Positions 55,701 to 63,421 of a DNA stretch of 64,000 nucleotides are shown here, one piece after another. The notes under the pieces are model-generated. The model saw only the letters and a program-made list of their open reading frames with translations, did no database searches and had not been told where the DNA came from. This DNA comes from Pseudomonadota bacterium (GTDB lineage Bacteria > Myxococcota_A > Polyangia > Polyangiales > Polyangiaceae). Position 1 is the stretch's first letter; every line of letters begins with the position of its first letter. A program made the position numbers and the translations under genes. The stretch spans positions 70,219 through 134,218 of the forward strand of contig JAEWRL010000109.1 in assembly GCA_023398955.1 (NCBI GenBank), in the 5' to 3' direction.

Positions 55701-56253
55701 TGGGACGCAGATCCGTGTTGGCCCAGACGACCGGATTCTCGGCGTCTTGACGAACGAGGGTACGCAAGCCGGCGCGGAACACAGGGATCCCGTCAAGCTG
55801 CTGCTCGTAGCTGTAGAGACGGAATTTGTGGCTCCCCGTGTCGGGGTCGTACATCAAGCCAATGCCAGCCGCGGCGGCCGTCGTTGGGCTGCTGAGCTGT
55901 CCTGTGACCCGGGACTTCGCAGTACGGCGCCCGTTTGCAGGGGCGAGGTCGCCCGGATCGACACCGAAAGCGGCGGCGCTACTCCGCCTGAACCTCTCCG
56001 CGGCGGCGTCCGGGCTGCTGCCCGTCGCAACAACGCCGTAGACGCGCCGGAGCCGGCTGCCCTGAACACGGGCATTGGCGCTCGGGTGTGCCGCCTTCAG
56101 TTGGGCGACGGCCTTCTGGATCGAACCAGCCGCCACCGGCTGTCGCCTTCCCTCGACTGGCCCTTGATCACCCGCACTGCACCCGATGAGGCCCGTAATG
56201 GCTCCCAACGTGACGCACCACGCACTAGTACGAACTCTTCGTTTGGTTGGCAT
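52711..56253 (-). CDS. Large secreted zinc metalloprotease (M36/M4-like) with CBM6-like module
   Basis: This 1,180-residue lipoprotein has lipobox L-I-G-C near residue 25. It begins with an FTP-like propeptide region (HKFRLYSYEQQLDGIPVF, then VADAETGDVLHVES). The gluzincin active site HHEYGHH has its third ligand in YGEGMSDTIAML, near residues 460-490. Downstream come an Ig-like module and a MAM/jelly-roll-like module (DGLEGFTIGDEPDN, IDDITVYAQ). A CBM6/35-like carbohydrate-binding module follows (ARIEAEDYVRYNDTTAGNQ, VGEWLEYDITVP). A Cys-rich spacer (CGDGTCGASEDC) and a final beta domain complete it. It probably digests polymers or prey while bound to glycans. The propeptide suggests activation by self-cleavage. 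Confidence 0.92.
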   Translation of the reverse strand: MPTKRRVRTSAWCVTLGAITGLIGCSAGDQGPVEGRRQPVAAGSIQKAVAQLKAAHPSANARVQGSRLRRVYGVVATGSSPDAAAERFRRSSAAAFGVDPGDLAPANGRRTAKSRVTGQLSSPTTAAAAGIGLMYDPDTGSHKFRLYSYEQQLDGIPVFRAGLRTLVRQDAENPVVWANTDLRPMGGFRPPATARTPSADADKALQALRKSPALAGQRIPAPRALARFSTPTPTIFAGVGDQVMPPRMAVKYTAEAATGPGKWTFVADAETGDVLHVESELHFNIDGSVEAEVVAGVEAMECGTLAVEPLAHARVTSTAGDAIADETGAFTIEESGSGSVTVTSTITGRYFTVNDVSENPASLSLNVTPPGPANFLHEDTANPPELVLAQLNAYHHANAIRDMLVSYVPEYPVISEELGFQVNVNDTGESFRDLCATTGGAWYDGDRYPASINFCQRTAERTNTAMGSIVHHEYGHHIIDVVGSGQAEYGEGMSDTIAMLFTKDPRIGIGYRLDCSEAMRLADRDCQYSETECSSCGTGLYDCGAVLSGTIWDIWQQLEITEPGRADDIIRSLVFSSIPMHSGTSIDPTLAIDLLTLDDDDGLLENGTPHYDEICTGFQLHGMDCPPLMDGLVVQGDAFEAEGPSDGPFEPGSVSYNLHNLGPQENLAYSVAIPSGASWLTVDSPSGTIPLGEWVTVTVSIDQAGAALLPDGRYSATIDFVNETSGVGTASREASLRVGVPDPIYTASFADGLEGFTIGDEPDNIWHQSTACVDGLPGHSSPGSLYYGIDDNCSHSTSVPDRHTITSPVIEVANPAVVDLGFNYYLRTEGSGSDYVEVLMSVNGGPFQIVASNIGTGEPLSETTTWRELRFEVSDLMPSSGPVDIQLQLAFDAGSPGDNNRTGFVIDDITVYAQPGTPTGGVTVPARIEAEDYVRYNDTTAGNQGGGCDTGDDVDKEVTGDSAGGGCNVGWTDVGEWLEYDITVPTAQTFDIVSRVASNSTGKRFRIEIDGVDVSGALTVPANGWQSYRDVVVEDISLSAGDHVVRLYMITNYINVNYIEFLPAGVQPSCGDGTCGASEDCSSCPQDCGACPGGCTCPSGCDTVVSASVPFVSEGPTNTCYFFGGSAGGYVNSWNMVGVNLNGLDISNRWIGSGSYPAAVDGGYYLYVRGDYPWSHVEVR

Positions 56254-56737
56254 CCTGTGACGCTCCTCTGTTTACTTTCGTTGGAACTCGAGACGCGGAG
56301 AATGGGGAGCCAACGCTGACGCTATCGTTCTGCGTCCAGATGGCGGACGCAGAACCCGCCAGCGCGAATGCATGCGACGCACCTACGTGTCTCGCGGCTC
56401 CAATCCTCCGTGTCTCATCACAACGTCCGCACTCCCTGGATAGGACGCTGGCTCGCGACTCGATCCCGAGCCAAGAGCACCCGAATGCTACCGCTTGCGC
56501 CGGCGTCGTGCCACCGATCCCTCTCTCAGAACCGCCGGGTCGAGACGATTCGTTATCCCCGGTGAAACAGCAGGCCAGCGTCGGCCGGGCCGCGCATCGC
56601 ATATCCCCACCCAGTTTGCTCGGATGCTTGCATCGATAACATTCTCCCTCAACGGCTCACCGAAAAGTGGTCACGTCTCACCCTCCCACTTGACACACGG
56701 CCTGCATGGGTACTTCGGCGCGCCCAGTGTCCTTTCC
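56254..56737. other. Intergenic region, no supported gene
   Basis: The 484 bases between the metalloprotease start and the next minus-strand gene contain no convincing gene. They should hold the metalloprotease promoter and the end of the preceding transcript. I see no clear terminator. Confidence 0.5.
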
Positions 56738-57721
56738 CTATCCCGACCCGCGACGGGAATGGGGCCCCGCGACCGTCAAGGCCACCGACGCTCGCCCCGC
56801 TGCTCCCTGGAGCTCCGTCAAGAATGCCTCGCGTCGCGCCAGGGCGCCAAGCTTTGGCACGACGAACAGCTCGCTATCGCGAAGGCCGAGCCAGGGCAGC
56901 GCTGGGGCCGCAGGGAGCTCCTCGCTCAGCCCCCGTAGCAACTGCGCCTCGAGACCTTGGTAGACGCCTAGCCCGCGCGATGCGCGCGACGCCAAACCCC
57001 GGGCGCGCACCGCTAGATGCATCAAGCGCTCGTAGGGTACGAGCCGCGGTTCCATCGCCTGGACACGCGAATCCACCAGCAGCGCTGGTGGGCTCGCTAC
57101 CACAGGGATCCGTCGTGCCAGCTCGTGGCGCAGGCGCGCGACGGCGCCGGCATCTCGGCAGTCGAGCAGCAGGCCCTGCGAGAGCGACCACGCCGCAAAG
57201 CGGGTCACCCGCTCGACCCCGCTCTCCCCGCAAGCACCCGTCGCCCACGCGAGGCAGGAGTCCCCGCGGATCCGCTCTCCTGCGTACGGCGCCACGACCT
57301 CGGTGGAGCCGGGTACCGGCCAAGGCCAACCTGCCAGATGGGCAGCACAGTTGTAGGACGGCAGGAGCGAGGGCCGTAGGCGCTCTGCTTCGCGCTCGAG
57401 CTCCGCGGTCGCGAGATCGATGCCGAGGGGATGAGCGCGTGACTCGAGGGCATCGAGGGCCAGCTCCGCGAGGGCCAATACCTCTCCCTGGAGGGCTCCG
57501 GGCACGGAAGTCAGCAGAAGCCACAGCGCGAGGCTCGACCGTTGCGTTGGGCCGCTCCCGCCCTGCGTTCGTTGCAATACGGGCCACTCACGTTCGCGGA
57601 CGCCGCGAGAGCCGGCCGCGCGGGGCCGATCACAGCGTCGCCAAAGGAGGGCCGCCCCTGCTCCAGCGCCTGCTGCAAGCAGCGCCAGACAGGCGCTTCG
57701 TCGACAGACGCACGACATCAT
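56738..57721 (-). CDS. Uncharacterised exported or membrane-anchored protein
   Basis: The 327-residue protein begins with a short hydrophobic segment (ACLALLAAGAGAGAALLW) and another (LALWLLLTSVPGAL), so it is probably anchored or exported. The body has three Cys regions (SYNCAAHLAGW, DSCLAWATGACGES, LLDCRDAG) and helical Arg/Leu/Ala-rich segments. I do not recognise a family. It starts 18 bases after the stop of the preceding lipoprotein gene on the same strand, so the two likely form one unit. Other frames of this stretch are also open for long spans, but this one has the most protein-like composition. Confidence 0.6.
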   Translation of the reverse strand: MMSCVCRRSACLALLAAGAGAGAALLWRRCDRPRAAGSRGVREREWPVLQRTQGGSGPTQRSSLALWLLLTSVPGALQGEVLALAELALDALESRAHPLGIDLATAELEREAERLRPSLLPSYNCAAHLAGWPWPVPGSTEVVAPYAGERIRGDSCLAWATGACGESGVERVTRFAAWSLSQGLLLDCRDAGAVARLRHELARRIPVVASPPALLVDSRVQAMEPRLVPYERLMHLAVRARGLASRASRGLGVYQGLEAQLLRGLSEELPAAPALPWLGLRDSELFVVPKLGALARREAFLTELQGAAGRASVALTVAGPHSRRGSG

Positions 57722-57739
57722 GACGCGCGTCGCGTGAGC

Positions 57740-58567
57740 CTAGCCGCGCACTGCGGAGAACTCGATGCCCCGGCTCGTAAAGCCGCTCGCTGTGTTCCCA
57801 TTGATGGTGATCATCGAGGCGCCATCGAGCCGCCCGGTGCCCTGACAGGTGATTCCCAAGGTAGTGTGCTCGATGTGCGCTGTACAGCTGCCTCCTCGGC
57901 TGAAGACGAGCTCCCATTGCCCACCGAGCTGGCCGAACATCGAGGCAAGCTCCACGCGCTTGGTGCCCGAGATCCGCCCGTCGGCGAGATCCCCAATCCA
58001 ACCAGGAGCCCGAACGTCGTTGCAGTGAGCGTCGAACTCCAGCGGCTTCAAGGTCGACTCGCAAGCAGAGCCCGTCTCCACCAGATTGCCGAGCCGCCAA
58101 CGACCAGCGAGATCGAAGGGCAGCGCCCCGAGCTGCATCTCGACGTTCGACATGTGCCTGGCAAGAAGCAAGTCCCAACGCGTCGTCGTCTCGTGATACG
58201 CCTCGAAGGAGGACAGGTTGTTGTCGGCGACGGCCTGTACGAAACCGCTCCAATGCTCGACCGTGATGGCACCCGAGCTCACGATGACGGTCATCGTGCG
58301 CGGAGCCTTGGTGACGCTCGTTACCGTCACCATCCATAGGCCGCTAATATCGCCGATGGCGAGCGCCGCGGGGTCGACGGTCACGCCTGAGCTGCCGCCT
58401 AGAGCGCCAGTGGTGCCTTCCTGCGCGCCGCCAATTCCACTCACGGCGGGCTGCCCGCCGACAGCCACCTGCCCACCGGGTATGCCCTGACCATCACTCG
58501 CCGAACAGGCCGGCGCCGCAGCCCCAGCGGCAAGGAAGAAAACAAAGAGAGAGCGCTCACCTGCCAT
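57740..58567 (-). CDS. Lipoprotein of unknown function
   Basis: From the ATG at 58567 this is a 275-residue protein with signal MAGERSLFVFFLAAGA and lipobox A-P-A-C. A Gly-rich linker follows, then a beta-rich domain with several Trp residues (GDISGLWMVTVTSV, VEHWSGFVQ, GRWRLGNLVE, GQWELVFSRGGSC). The repeated G-x-W pattern suggests a lipocalin-like or avidin-like barrel, as in many Polyangia lipoproteins, but no family is certain. Downstream on the same strand lies an uncharacterised gene 18 bases away. Confidence 0.72.
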   Translation of the reverse strand: MAGERSLFVFFLAAGAAAPACSASDGQGIPGGQVAVGGQPAVSGIGGAQEGTTGALGGSSGVTVDPAALAIGDISGLWMVTVTSVTKAPRTMTVIVSSGAITVEHWSGFVQAVADNNLSSFEAYHETTTRWDLLLARHMSNVEMQLGALPFDLAGRWRLGNLVETGSACESTLKPLEFDAHCNDVRAPGWIGDLADGRISGTKRVELASMFGQLGGQWELVFSRGGSCTAHIEHTTLGITCQGTGRLDGASMITINGNTASGFTSRGIEFSAVRG

Positions 58568-58740
58568 GGATAGGCAGAGAGTATGAGAGCCTGTCGCACG
58601 GTGACAAGCGATCACGCTCTGCCTCGCGCAAGATGGCTCTCGCGCGTTTCGACAAGCTTACAATAGAGCAGAGCAGACACAATTGCGTCGCCCCTCTGCG
58701 AGCACCCGCCGCAAGCCAGGAGCCCCCACGGCGCAACCTT

Positions 58741-59268
58741 TCAGCCGTGGTAGAGCATTGCATAGACGACGATGCCGCTCACGGACACGAAGAGCCACAG
58801 CGGCAATGTCCACCGCGCAATCCGTCGATGCGGCTCGCGCCGGTCCGTGAGTCCTCGATAGAGAGTTATCAGAACCAGCGGCAAGACGACCGCTGCGAGC
58901 ACGATATGCGGAACCAGAATTGCGAAGTAGACGGACCGGATCCAGCCCTCCCCTTCGAACTTCACAGATCCGACCCTGGCGTGGTGAACCACGTAGCCAA
59001 TGAAGAACGCGACAGAGAAACCGAAGGCGGCAAGCATGGCGCGCCGGTGCGCCTCCAGGCGGCGCGTCCGGATCAAGTACCACCCGGCGAGAAGACAGAG
59101 GCTCGCGCCTAGGTTGAAAGCGGCATTGACCGTCGGAAGGACTCCCGGGTCACGCGCCGTGTGCCCATCCGGCAGCACGATGAGCACTGCGGTGATGATA
59201 GTGAGAGCCAGTATGCTGCTCGCGGCGATCACCACGCGAACACTTCTCGACTCGGTCGCCGCTGCCAT
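58741..59268 (-). CDS. DUF420 (YozB/CtaM-like) membrane protein
   Basis: This 175-residue protein has five or so helices and matches DUF420: LPTVNAAFNLGASLCLLAGW, AHRRAMLAAFGFSVAFFIGY, YFAILVPHIVLAAVVLPLVLI and RRIARWTLPLWLFVSVSGIV. Conserved His residues (HHARVG, PHIVLA, PHRRIA) are present. In Bacillus, the family member CtaM is needed for assembly of a cytochrome oxidase. A role in oxidase maturation or haem chemistry is therefore likely here, though no oxidase genes are in the window. Confidence 0.88.
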   Translation of the reverse strand: MAAATESRSVRVVIAASSILALTIITAVLIVLPDGHTARDPGVLPTVNAAFNLGASLCLLAGWYLIRTRRLEAHRRAMLAAFGFSVAFFIGYVVHHARVGSVKFEGEGWIRSVYFAILVPHIVLAAVVLPLVLITLYRGLTDRREPHRRIARWTLPLWLFVSVSGIVVYAMLYHG

Positions 59269-59507
59269 GGACGCTACCTAGTGCCAGCGCCCGCCGCGCG
59301 GTAGCGCCATTCGTTATCCTGACCCGGCGGAGCCGGAACCAAATAGGGGAACTGGTAACGCTGAAGCGACCGGAAGGCAGGCTATCCAGCCGTCAGGCGT
59401 CAGCTTGTGCATCAAGCTCGCGAGCGTCCTGCGCACTTCGCGGACCTGGACATCGAGTTGACGATGAGCGTCGGGACCGAGATAGCTAGGGCGTCCCTGG
59501 TCAGGGA

Positions 59508-60011
59508 CTATCGGAGTCGATGCTTCGCCCCGGCCGCGGCCAGGACCCGGGCACAATGACGGCGCTCGACGGGCTGGACGCTGAGACGCATTCCCGCCCG
59601 CACCACGAGCATCTCCGAGAGCGCGGCGTCCGCCTTGAGCTCCGCGAGGCTCACCAGCCGTGGGAAGCGCTCCAGGAACGCGACGTCCACGAGATACCAG
59701 CGCGGTCTGCTCTCCGTGGCGCGCGCGTCGAAGTACTCGCTGCTCTCGTCGAACTGCGTAGGGTCCGGATAAGGTCTGGAGGCGACCTCGGCCAGGCCGG
59801 CGACACCGCTCGGCGTCGCGCTCGAGTGATAGAAGAGCACCCAGTCGCGGAGCGCCATGGAATCGCGCATGAAATTGCGCGCCTGGTAGTTCCGCACGCC
59901 CTCCCACGGCGTCCTCTTCTGCCGCTCGAGGTCGTCGATCGAGAAAACGTGAGGCTCACTCTTCATGAGCCAGTAGCCGCGTTGGGACGCCACGATGTCA
60001 CCGACGCTCAC
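59508..60011 (-). CDS. EVE-domain protein
   Basis: This small EVE-domain protein (167 residues or slightly less) is related to the PUA-like fold that recognises modified bases. Signature parts: YWLMKSEPHVFSIDDLE, WEGVRNYQARNFMRDSM, DWVLFYHSS, GVAGLAEVASRPYPDPTQF and RWYLVDVAFLERFPRLVSL. Bacterial EVE proteins are often found with defence or DNA-modification genes, but here it follows DAHP synthase. Its start (60011) overlaps the end of that gene by 14 bp; a GTG at 59993 is another possible start. The role is unknown. Confidence 0.92.
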   Translation of the reverse strand: MSVGDIVASQRGYWLMKSEPHVFSIDDLERQKRTPWEGVRNYQARNFMRDSMALRDWVLFYHSSATPSGVAGLAEVASRPYPDPTQFDESSEYFDARATESRPRWYLVDVAFLERFPRLVSLAELKADAALSEMLVVRAGMRLSVQPVERRHCARVLAAAGAKHRLR

Positions 60012-61047
60012 TCACGGCATCCGCCAAGCCTGCTAGCATCCTCTCCGTTGTCTCGAAATCGACGCAGGCGTCCGTGATGCTCTGACCGTAAACGAGCCGT
60101 TCCCGGGTTACGAAAGGTTGCTTCCCCGCAGCGATATTGCTCTCCACCATCACACCCAGCACGTGCTGCGAACCTTGTTTGGCTTGGCGGGCGACGGCGG
60201 CGAGGACATCCGGCTGCTTCTCGTGGTTCTTCCCGCTGTTGTCATGGCTGCAGTCGACGATCATGCGGGCCGGGAGCCCGGCGGCCTGGAGCTCACGCAC
60301 TGCCTCCGCGATCGTTCCTTCGTCGTAGTTGGGCCCCCCGTTGCCTCCCCGCAGAACGAGATGACCGTCGGGGTTTCCAGCAGTATGCACGACGCTGACG
60401 CGACCAGCGCCGTCGACGCCTAGGAAATGGTGCGAGCGAGAGGCCGCGAGCATCGCATTGATCGCGACCGCAAGACCGCCGTCGGTACCGTTCTTGAAGC
60501 CCACGGGCATGCTGACCCCGGACGTCATTTCCCTATGTGTTTGGCTCTCCGTCGTCCTGGCACCCACGGCCGCCCAGCAGACGAGGTCTGCGATATACTG
60601 GGGGACGATGGGGTCGAGCAGCTCCGTGCCCGTGGGAAGGCCTAGCTGTACGATGTCGAGGAGCAAACGCCGCGCCAAGTGCAACCCGGTCGGAATATCG
60701 TAGGTTCCATCGAGGTGCGGATCGTTGATGAGGCCTTTCCATCCCACCGTGGTTCTGGGCTTCTCGAAATACACACGCATCACCACCAGCAGCTGCTCTT
60801 GGTGGCGCTTGGCGAGCTCCGCGAGCCTCCGCGCGTAGTCGAGCGCCCCCTCGGGATCGTGGATCGAGCAAGGGCCCACGATGACGAGCAGACGGGGATC
60901 CACCCCACGGATGATGGCCCGGATTGCCTCCCGCGCGTTGTGGACGGTGGCGGCCGCCGATTCCGTAATCGGGAGCTCGGCCTTGAGCTGATCGGGAGGC
61001 AACAAGGGGCTCGCCGACAGGACGTGCAGGTTGTTTGTCTGGTACAT
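59998..61047 (-). CDS. aroG: 3-Deoxy-7-phosphoheptulonate (DAHP) synthase, class I
   Basis: DAHP synthase joins phosphoenolpyruvate and erythrose 4-phosphate, the first step of the shikimate pathway to Phe, Tyr and Trp. From the ATG at 61047 the protein has 349 residues, like E. coli AroG (350). Conserved parts: VIVGPCSIHDPEGALDYARR, VMRVYFEKPRTTVGWKG, INDPHLDGTYDI, MPVGFKNGTDG, LRGGNGGPNYDE, DCSHDNSGKNHEKQ and VMVESNIAAGKQ. The frame extends upstream, but that part contains the attenuator terminator. Expression is very likely controlled by the leader peptide and attenuator just upstream, which would sense Tyr/Phe charging. Which isozyme type (Phe-, Tyr- or Trp-inhibited) cannot be told. Confidence 0.96.
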   Translation of the reverse strand: MYQTNNLHVLSASPLLPPDQLKAELPITESAAATVHNAREAIRAIIRGVDPRLLVIVGPCSIHDPEGALDYARRLAELAKRHQEQLLVVMRVYFEKPRTTVGWKGLINDPHLDGTYDIPTGLHLARRLLLDIVQLGLPTGTELLDPIVPQYIADLVCWAAVGARTTESQTHREMTSGVSMPVGFKNGTDGGLAVAINAMLAASRSHHFLGVDGAGRVSVVHTAGNPDGHLVLRGGNGGPNYDEGTIAEAVRELQAAGLPARMIVDCSHDNSGKNHEKQPDVLAAVARQAKQGSQHVLGVMVESNIAAGKQPFVTRERLVYGQSITDACVDFETTERMLAGLADAVSERR

Positions 61048-61064
61048 GCTTTCACCACAAAACG

Positions 61065-61095
61065 AAAAACCCCCGGGCGCTGATGCGACCAGGGG
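61065..61095 (-). terminator. Attenuator terminator in the aroG leader
   Basis: On the minus strand CCCCTGG (61095-61089) pairs with CCGGGGG (61076-61070), seven pairs with one U-G wobble. An inner CGC/GCG stem closes the loop, and TTTTT follows at 61069-61065. It is 17 bases before the aroG ATG, so it can only act inside the leader, ahead of aroG. Its 5' arm is also exactly complementary to 61133-61127. Confidence 0.88.
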
Positions 61096-61117
61096 AGTGA
61101 ACCGAGCGATGCTTGAT

Positions 61118-61189
61118 CTACGCGAGCCCCTGGCGCCGCACGATGGCGGGATAATAGCCAAAGTAGTAGAGGCGGGAGGGCGCGTACAT
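61118..61189 (-). CDS. Leader peptide of the aroG attenuator (23 residues)
   Basis: A small reading frame of 23 codons plus TAG begins at ATG 61189. It has five Tyr codons and one Phe codon, with residues 8-13 reading YYFGYY and a further Tyr at position 2. Codons 19-21 contain CCAGGGG, which pairs perfectly with the 5' arm of the attenuator terminator. If a ribosome stalls at the Tyr/Phe run because charged tRNA is short, this arm stays free, the antiterminator forms and aroG is read. If it reaches the stop codon it covers this arm and the terminator forms. The ribosome site is weak (CGAG next to the ATG), the main doubt. Confidence 0.82.
   Translation of the reverse strand: MYAPSRLYYFGYYPAIVRRQGLA
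61127..61133 (-). promoter_or_regulatory. Antiterminator arm of the aroG attenuator
   Basis: CCAGGGG on the minus strand is exactly complementary to CCCCTGG (61095-61089), the 5' arm of the terminator. The two pairings exclude each other. Being inside the last codons of the leader peptide, it is covered by a ribosome at the stop codon. Confidence 0.8.
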
Positions 61190-61237
61190 CTCGATGAAAC
61201 CGTAGTCTAGTCCCCGCTCCCTCCAGCGCAAGGCCTT

Positions 61238-61297
61238 CTTTGCTCGCGTTTGGGCTTGGTCCTGTGCTCGCCTTTGGGCCTGGTATCTGTGCTCGGA
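61238..61297. repeat. Imperfect 24-25-bp direct repeats between aroG and the divergent gene
   Basis: Two copies of CTKTGCTCGCSTTTGGGCYT (61238 and 61262) and a partial third (CTGTGCTCG at 61287) recur every 24-25 bp. They lie between the aroG leader peptide and the divergent gene and may be binding sites or a local duplication. Confidence 0.6.
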
Positions 61298-61375
61298 TGG
61301 CCGGGAAGCGAGGGTTGCTTATACTGTTTGGCCTACCCACTCTCTCCTCGGCGGCGCATCCCGCACACCATCGTC

Positions 61376-62110
61376 ATGGCCCCTCCCCCAGCTGCCCTCG
61401 ATTCCCTCGTCGAGAACATCCGCTCAACCCTTCACGCCCGACGCCTCGATGCCCTCATGCCGGCGGAATCGGTGCGGACTGCCCTCGACCGCTACGCCGT
61501 AGCCTTGGAGCAGCAGGTCGCGCTCCGATACGCACGGGAGCATGGGCTCAGACCCGGGGCCTCGGGCACGACACTTGACCCTTCCCAGGAGGCCCAGCGT
61601 CTACTCCAGGCCGTACGAGCCCTCCCGGAGCTGGCCGAGGAGAGCTCGACGGCCTCCGTTCAGGAGGAACGGAGCACCGGAGCGGCGGTCCCACCTGCGC
61701 CGCGCGAGTTCTTCAGCGCCCCCGCCCCACAAGCGGACAGAAGTCCCTATCCCCTGCTCGGTCAGAGACTCGCGAGGGCACCCCTCGTCATCGTCGGCGG
61801 GGTCGCGCGTCCGGGGCGCCTCACTGGACTGGATGCTTCCCTTCTCGCGCTGGTAGAGTGGGTCGATACGACGCGGAAGGGCACCCACGCCATCGGCAAT
61901 TTGGAGCGAAGGATACGCGATCGGAGGATCAGCGCCCTGATCTTGATCGAGGGTGCATTGTCCCACAAGCACTCGGACCCCCTCGTTTCCGCTGCAAGGC
62001 AGGTCGCGCTGCCCTGCGCCTATGCGGGAAAGGGCGGCGCCGCCGCGCTGGGCCGGGCTCTCCAGGAGCTCGAGTCGATGCTGGCACAGCACGAGGCAGC
62101 CGCGCCATGA
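61376..62110 (+). CDS. DUF2325-like protein
   Basis: From the ATG at 61376 this is a 244-residue cytoplasmic protein. The N-terminal part is helical (ALDSLVENIRSTLHARRL). The C-terminal part matches the DUF2325 pattern of a Rossmann-like domain with short conserved strands: LVIVGGVARPGRL, THAIGNLERRIRDRRISALIL, GALSHKHSDPLVS and VALPCAYAGKGGAAALG. The S-H motif and the final K-G are typical of that family. The function is unknown. It is divergent from aroG, sharing the 186-bp promoter region. The next gene begins at or shortly after its stop (ATGA overlap at 62107). Confidence 0.75.
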   Translation: MAPPPAALDSLVENIRSTLHARRLDALMPAESVRTALDRYAVALEQQVALRYAREHGLRPGASGTTLDPSQEAQRLLQAVRALPELAEESSTASVQEERSTGAAVPPAPREFFSAPAPQADRSPYPLLGQRLARAPLVIVGGVARPGRLTGLDASLLALVEWVDTTRKGTHAIGNLERRIRDRRISALILIEGALSHKHSDPLVSAARQVALPCAYAGKGGAAALGRALQELESMLAQHEAAAP

Positions 62111-62169
62111 CGGGGCCCTCAAGGGTTCCTCTCTCCAATCCGAGCCGCATCCGAGGTGTCCCGTCCATC

Positions 62170-63165
62170 ATGCGCATCTCTCCCGCCGCCGCATACCTGA
62201 CCTTGATGGCCATCGGAGGCGCCGCTTGCGCTTCCCCGACCCCTCCTGCTGCCTCGACGAAGCCCGACCCTCACCGAAGCGCGGGCTCCTCGGGAGGCTC
62301 CACAGCGACGCCTCGGAAGACAGCGAGCGCCGTCGAGGCTCGCAGCACCCCCGCGACCGTACCCGCGACTCCCCGCTGTGGAGCGCTCGATTGCCGCCTC
62401 CATGAGTCGGTCGCTGCGGCATTGAAGCCACTTCTGGAGACCGATCTTCAGGTCATTGCCTTCGGGGAGGCCCACGCGCAAAGGGGCACGGAGGGCATCC
62501 CCTCCACGGCCAGGCGGTTTACCTCGGATCTGCTCCCCCTCTTCGCTGGACGCAGTCATGACATCGTGCTCGAGCTCATGCTGCCAAACCCCGAGTGTCA
62601 GGAGAAAGAGGCGGAGGTCGTGCAACGCCAGGAAGAGGTGACGCGGCCCCAGGCAGAATCCAACCAGAACGAGTACGTGGTCCTCGCACAGCAAGCGAAG
62701 GAACTTGGAATCCGCCCGCACGTCCTGTATCCAACCTGTGAGCAGTACGAAGCAATCCTCGACGCCGGAGCCGGTGACATCGACATGATGCTCGCGATGA
62801 CAGCGGAGCTGACGGAGCGCAAGGTGAAGGCGCTCCTCGGCCGCAACGCAATGCAGGGAACCCCCGGGCTCGTGCTCACCTATGGCGGCCTCATGCACAA
62901 TGACCTGGAGCCCCGCGAGGGCCGCGAGGCTTGGTCCTTCGGCCCTGCCCTGAACGCGACGACCCGCGGACGCTACCTCGCTGTCGATCTCATCGTCCGC
63001 GAGTACATCAAGGACACGAGCGTGTGGCAGGCGCTGTCCTGGTTCGCGCACTTCGACCCGAAATCCCACGCCGACGCGGCGGTCTCCTTCGCTCCGATCC
63101 CTGGCGAACTGACCGTCATCTTTCCAGGGACCACTGGTAGCTATGCCGTCGACGGCAATCCCTGA
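62170..63165 (+). CDS. ChaN/EreA-like lipoprotein
   Basis: From the ATG at 62170 this is a 331-residue lipoprotein (lipobox G-G-A-A-C). After a Ser/Thr/Pro-rich linker comes a domain beginning LQVIAFGEAHAQRG. The conserved G-E-x-H motif is shared by haem-binding ChaN proteins and erythromycin-esterase-like enzymes. HDIVLELMLPNPECQ and LVLTYGGLMHNDLEPREG follow, where a further His and acidic residues could complete a metal or haem site. The exact subfamily cannot be decided. GAGGTG lies upstream of this start. An ATG at 62107 overlaps the previous stop as ATGA and could also be used, giving a long signal. Both genes are probably one unit. Confidence 0.72.
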   Translation: MRISPAAAYLTLMAIGGAACASPTPPAASTKPDPHRSAGSSGGSTATPRKTASAVEARSTPATVPATPRCGALDCRLHESVAAALKPLLETDLQVIAFGEAHAQRGTEGIPSTARRFTSDLLPLFAGRSHDIVLELMLPNPECQEKEAEVVQRQEEVTRPQAESNQNEYVVLAQQAKELGIRPHVLYPTCEQYEAILDAGAGDIDMMLAMTAELTERKVKALLGRNAMQGTPGLVLTYGGLMHNDLEPREGREAWSFGPALNATTRGRYLAVDLIVREYIKDTSVWQALSWFAHFDPKSHADAAVSFAPIPGELTVIFPGTTGSYAVDGNP

Positions 63166-63421
63166 CCCCCAAAATCGCCGAGGCGCCCCCAGTCTCCCAT
63201 CCGTTCTCGCCCTGTCCGCGAACGCCCCTCAGGTGCTTCCGTGAAACGCTAAGCGGGGTTCCGAGGCCTCCCACTTTACCGCGCCACTAGAGCACCCCCT
63301 CCGCTGAGGACCTCGAGGTAGTTCAGCAATGCGCCTGCCCCTCGGTCGAGGGCTCTGCACCTTACCAAACCATCCTTGCCCCCTTCGACGAGGCCTCCCG
63401 CACTCATCGAAGCATTCTCGA
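63166..63421. other. Start of a non-coding tail region
   Basis: This stretch follows the lipoprotein gene and precedes the tandem repeats. I see no gene. It runs into an 835-base region at the right edge that contains repeats, a gene remnant and a regulatory-looking palindrome. Confidence 0.5.
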
